In this document: piece after piece, positions 34,558-36,033 of the stretch
Position numbering within the stretch: the first letter of the stretch is position 1
Layout: every line of letters starts with the position of its first letter
NCBI GenBank assembly: GCA_000697335.1
Contig: JNEM01014153.1
Location: 1 to 36,033, forward strand
DNA length: 36,033 bases
Source: Conidiobolus incongruus B7586
Lineage: Eukaryota > Entomophthoromycota > Entomophthoromycetes > Entomophthorales > Conidiobolaceae
Direction: 5' to 3'
Made by a program: the position numbers and the translations under genes
The notes under the pieces: generated by a model
The model's database searches: none
What the model saw: the letters and a program-made list of their open reading frames with translations, nothing else
What the model was told of the DNA's origin: nothing

Positions 34558-35380
34558 CCATAACTCAAAAATCATGGCACACTCCATACTATTTACTAAC
34601 AATATGCTTGTTCATTAAAAATATATTATAATGCAATGATTATATATTAAATGTTGTTGGTTTTAGATTTATATTATTTGTGAAAAATAGTCTAATTAAT
34701 TTGATAATATCCAGTGGTTCAAAAAGAAACTTCATCAATTTTAAATTTATATTTTAACAAAATAAAACTGAAGCTAAGATAATACGATTTTAATAATCAT
34801 TAACTTACTCCTTTTTCAATAACAGAATTCTATACTAATGATAATTGATTGACCCTTTTAAATAGGCTTTTATAATTCATTTTTAAAATTATACTCCTAA
34901 TTCTGAAACGTAGAGTTAAAATGCTATCAAATCTTTTTTACTCAATTTAAATTCATTGACTCGCTAAAGTAATCATAATCACAAAGATACATATCTAGTT
35001 ATTATAGTGATATTGTAATTAACACTAGTTTTTTAATAATAAAATTTTAATAATTTTAACAATATGTAAATGACTGTGATTATCTAAAATAAATGTTTTA
35101 TTATTAGTATAGATATTACTAAATGGGAAAATTGTAAAATTCAAATTAATCAAAAATTAATACTCTCTTTTATTTTTAATAAATCTTTATTATACTTTTA
35201 GCAAGCTTTTAACACTTAATAGTTATTCATTAAAGACTAAAATTTGATATTTCACAAACTAATAAATTTATTTACAGGAATTTTTCCCCTTATATTTATA
35301 TTTTTTAATTACTTAAAATAGTTATAATTATATAAGCTGTAATCTAGTTAATATATTAGATATGATAACTTATTTTAATT

Positions 35381-35397
35381 ATATATATATATATATA
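35381..35397. repeat. (AT)n microsatellite
   Basis: Uninterrupted AT dinucleotide run in the AT-rich tail. Confidence 0.8.
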
Positions 35398-35932
35398 AAC
35401 TTTTTATAATTTTAACTTTTTATATTTTATAATTATTATATAAAATAATGAATATCTTTCATTTATAATAAGGAAATTAATTGAAAGTTATTTTAATTAA
35501 AATAATTAATATAAAACTTAATATTAATTAATTTACCTTTAAAAAATAAATCAAAATATTATATATTAATATAATTTATTATAATAATAAACATTTACTT
35601 ATTAATTAAGAATTTATTCATTCGAATTTATAATAAGGTTTGTTTTTGCTTAATATTTTGTTTAGTTTTTAAATAAAGGATTTTATAAAAAAAATCTAAA
35701 TTTCTTAATTATAATAATTTATTATAAAATCCTTCACTTTTAGTTTTATTTTTTGGTTTTATTTAACTATAATTGTTTTAGTTTTTTCTAAATTTTGGTA
35801 AAACTATAATTATTTATTTTATATTTTTATTAATTAATCTAAGTTTCAACTTTATTATATTTAATATATTTAAATAATTAATATTAAATTATTATTATAT
35901 TCCTATTTAATTATTTTTTATATATTTATCTT

Positions 35933-35949
35933 TATATATATATATATAT
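35933..35949. repeat. (TA)n microsatellite
   Basis: Uninterrupted TA dinucleotide run near the right edge. Confidence 0.8.
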
Positions 35950-36033
35950 TTTATTGAAATTTATTTTAAATTTTATCAAACTTAAATTATTTAAGTTATA
36001 TTTTGATTAACTTATTTATTTTTAAAATTTTTA

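Larger units (their letters stand above)
34558..36033. other. Extremely AT-rich tail of the window
   Basis: About 1.5 kb downstream of the HSF-type gene, with AT content rising to the right and no open frame of coding character. Confidence 0.65.

Noticed and set aside
33931-34618. Several frames on both strands over the HSF-type gene's last exon
   Set aside because: They overlap the spliced frame that continues the conserved DNA-binding domain; none has its own domain.
1-36033. Search for CRISPR arrays, operons, rRNA, tRNA or a clustered defence or biosynthetic system
   Set aside because: None seen. The window holds unrelated intron-bearing eukaryotic genes, and no regularly spaced repeats or cloverleaf sequences were found by eye.

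Overview
This is nuclear DNA from a eukaryote, most likely an early-diverging (non-Dikarya) fungus. The evidence is small spliceosomal introns (mostly 46-74 nt, GT...AG, many with an ACTAAT/CTAAT-like branch site), very AT-rich intergenic DNA, fungal-style house-keeping genes, and a KAT14/CSRP2BP-type gene, a family better known from animals than from yeasts. AT-rich Zoopagomycota such as Conidiobolus-like fungi would fit, but this placement is inference. All three stop codons are used as stops, so the code is standard.

Layout, left to right. 1-918 (+): the 3' end of an M1 aminopeptidase. 919-4200: AT-rich spacer. About 4200-4680: a slightly GC-richer relic with a retropepsin-like motif, an old LTR-element fossil. 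4916-6058 (+): Psr1/SCP-type phosphatase, two introns. 6440-6616 (-): a tiny DUF5522-like frame that has lost its Cys/His motif. 7076-8101 (-): THOC3/Tex1 WD40 protein. 8723-9918 (-): PDK1-type kinase, four introns. 9919-14857: long AT-rich spacer holding a hAT transposase relic. 14858-17944 (+): SH3-PH-RhoGAP protein in eight exons, two of them microexons. 17993-18334 (+): an unexplained open frame. 19125-20480 (+): proteasome ATPase Rpt4. 22436-23848 (+): B-type cyclin. 24757-26818 (-): Nug1/GNL3-like nucleolar GTPase. About 27827-30564 (+): a decaying KAT14-like acetyltransferase gene. About 31085-31480: an unrecognised GC-richer island. 33493-34557 (+): HSF-type DNA-binding protein. 34558-36033: AT-rich tail.

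The genes do not form an operon or a metabolic cluster; they are independent eukaryotic genes spaced 0.4-5 kb apart. They cover peptide turnover, dephosphorylation at membranes, mRNA export, AGC-kinase signalling, Rho signalling, proteasome, mitosis, ribosome assembly and transcription. Exon structures were worked out by eye from splice signals, reading frame and family conservation; the internal frames close exactly for every gene called intact. I found no evidence of a novel multi-gene system. The most interesting items are the decaying KAT14-like gene, the 8-nt and 13-nt microexons, an in-frame competing acceptor that would remove the PDK1 activation-loop serine, and the DUF5522-like protein without its cysteines.
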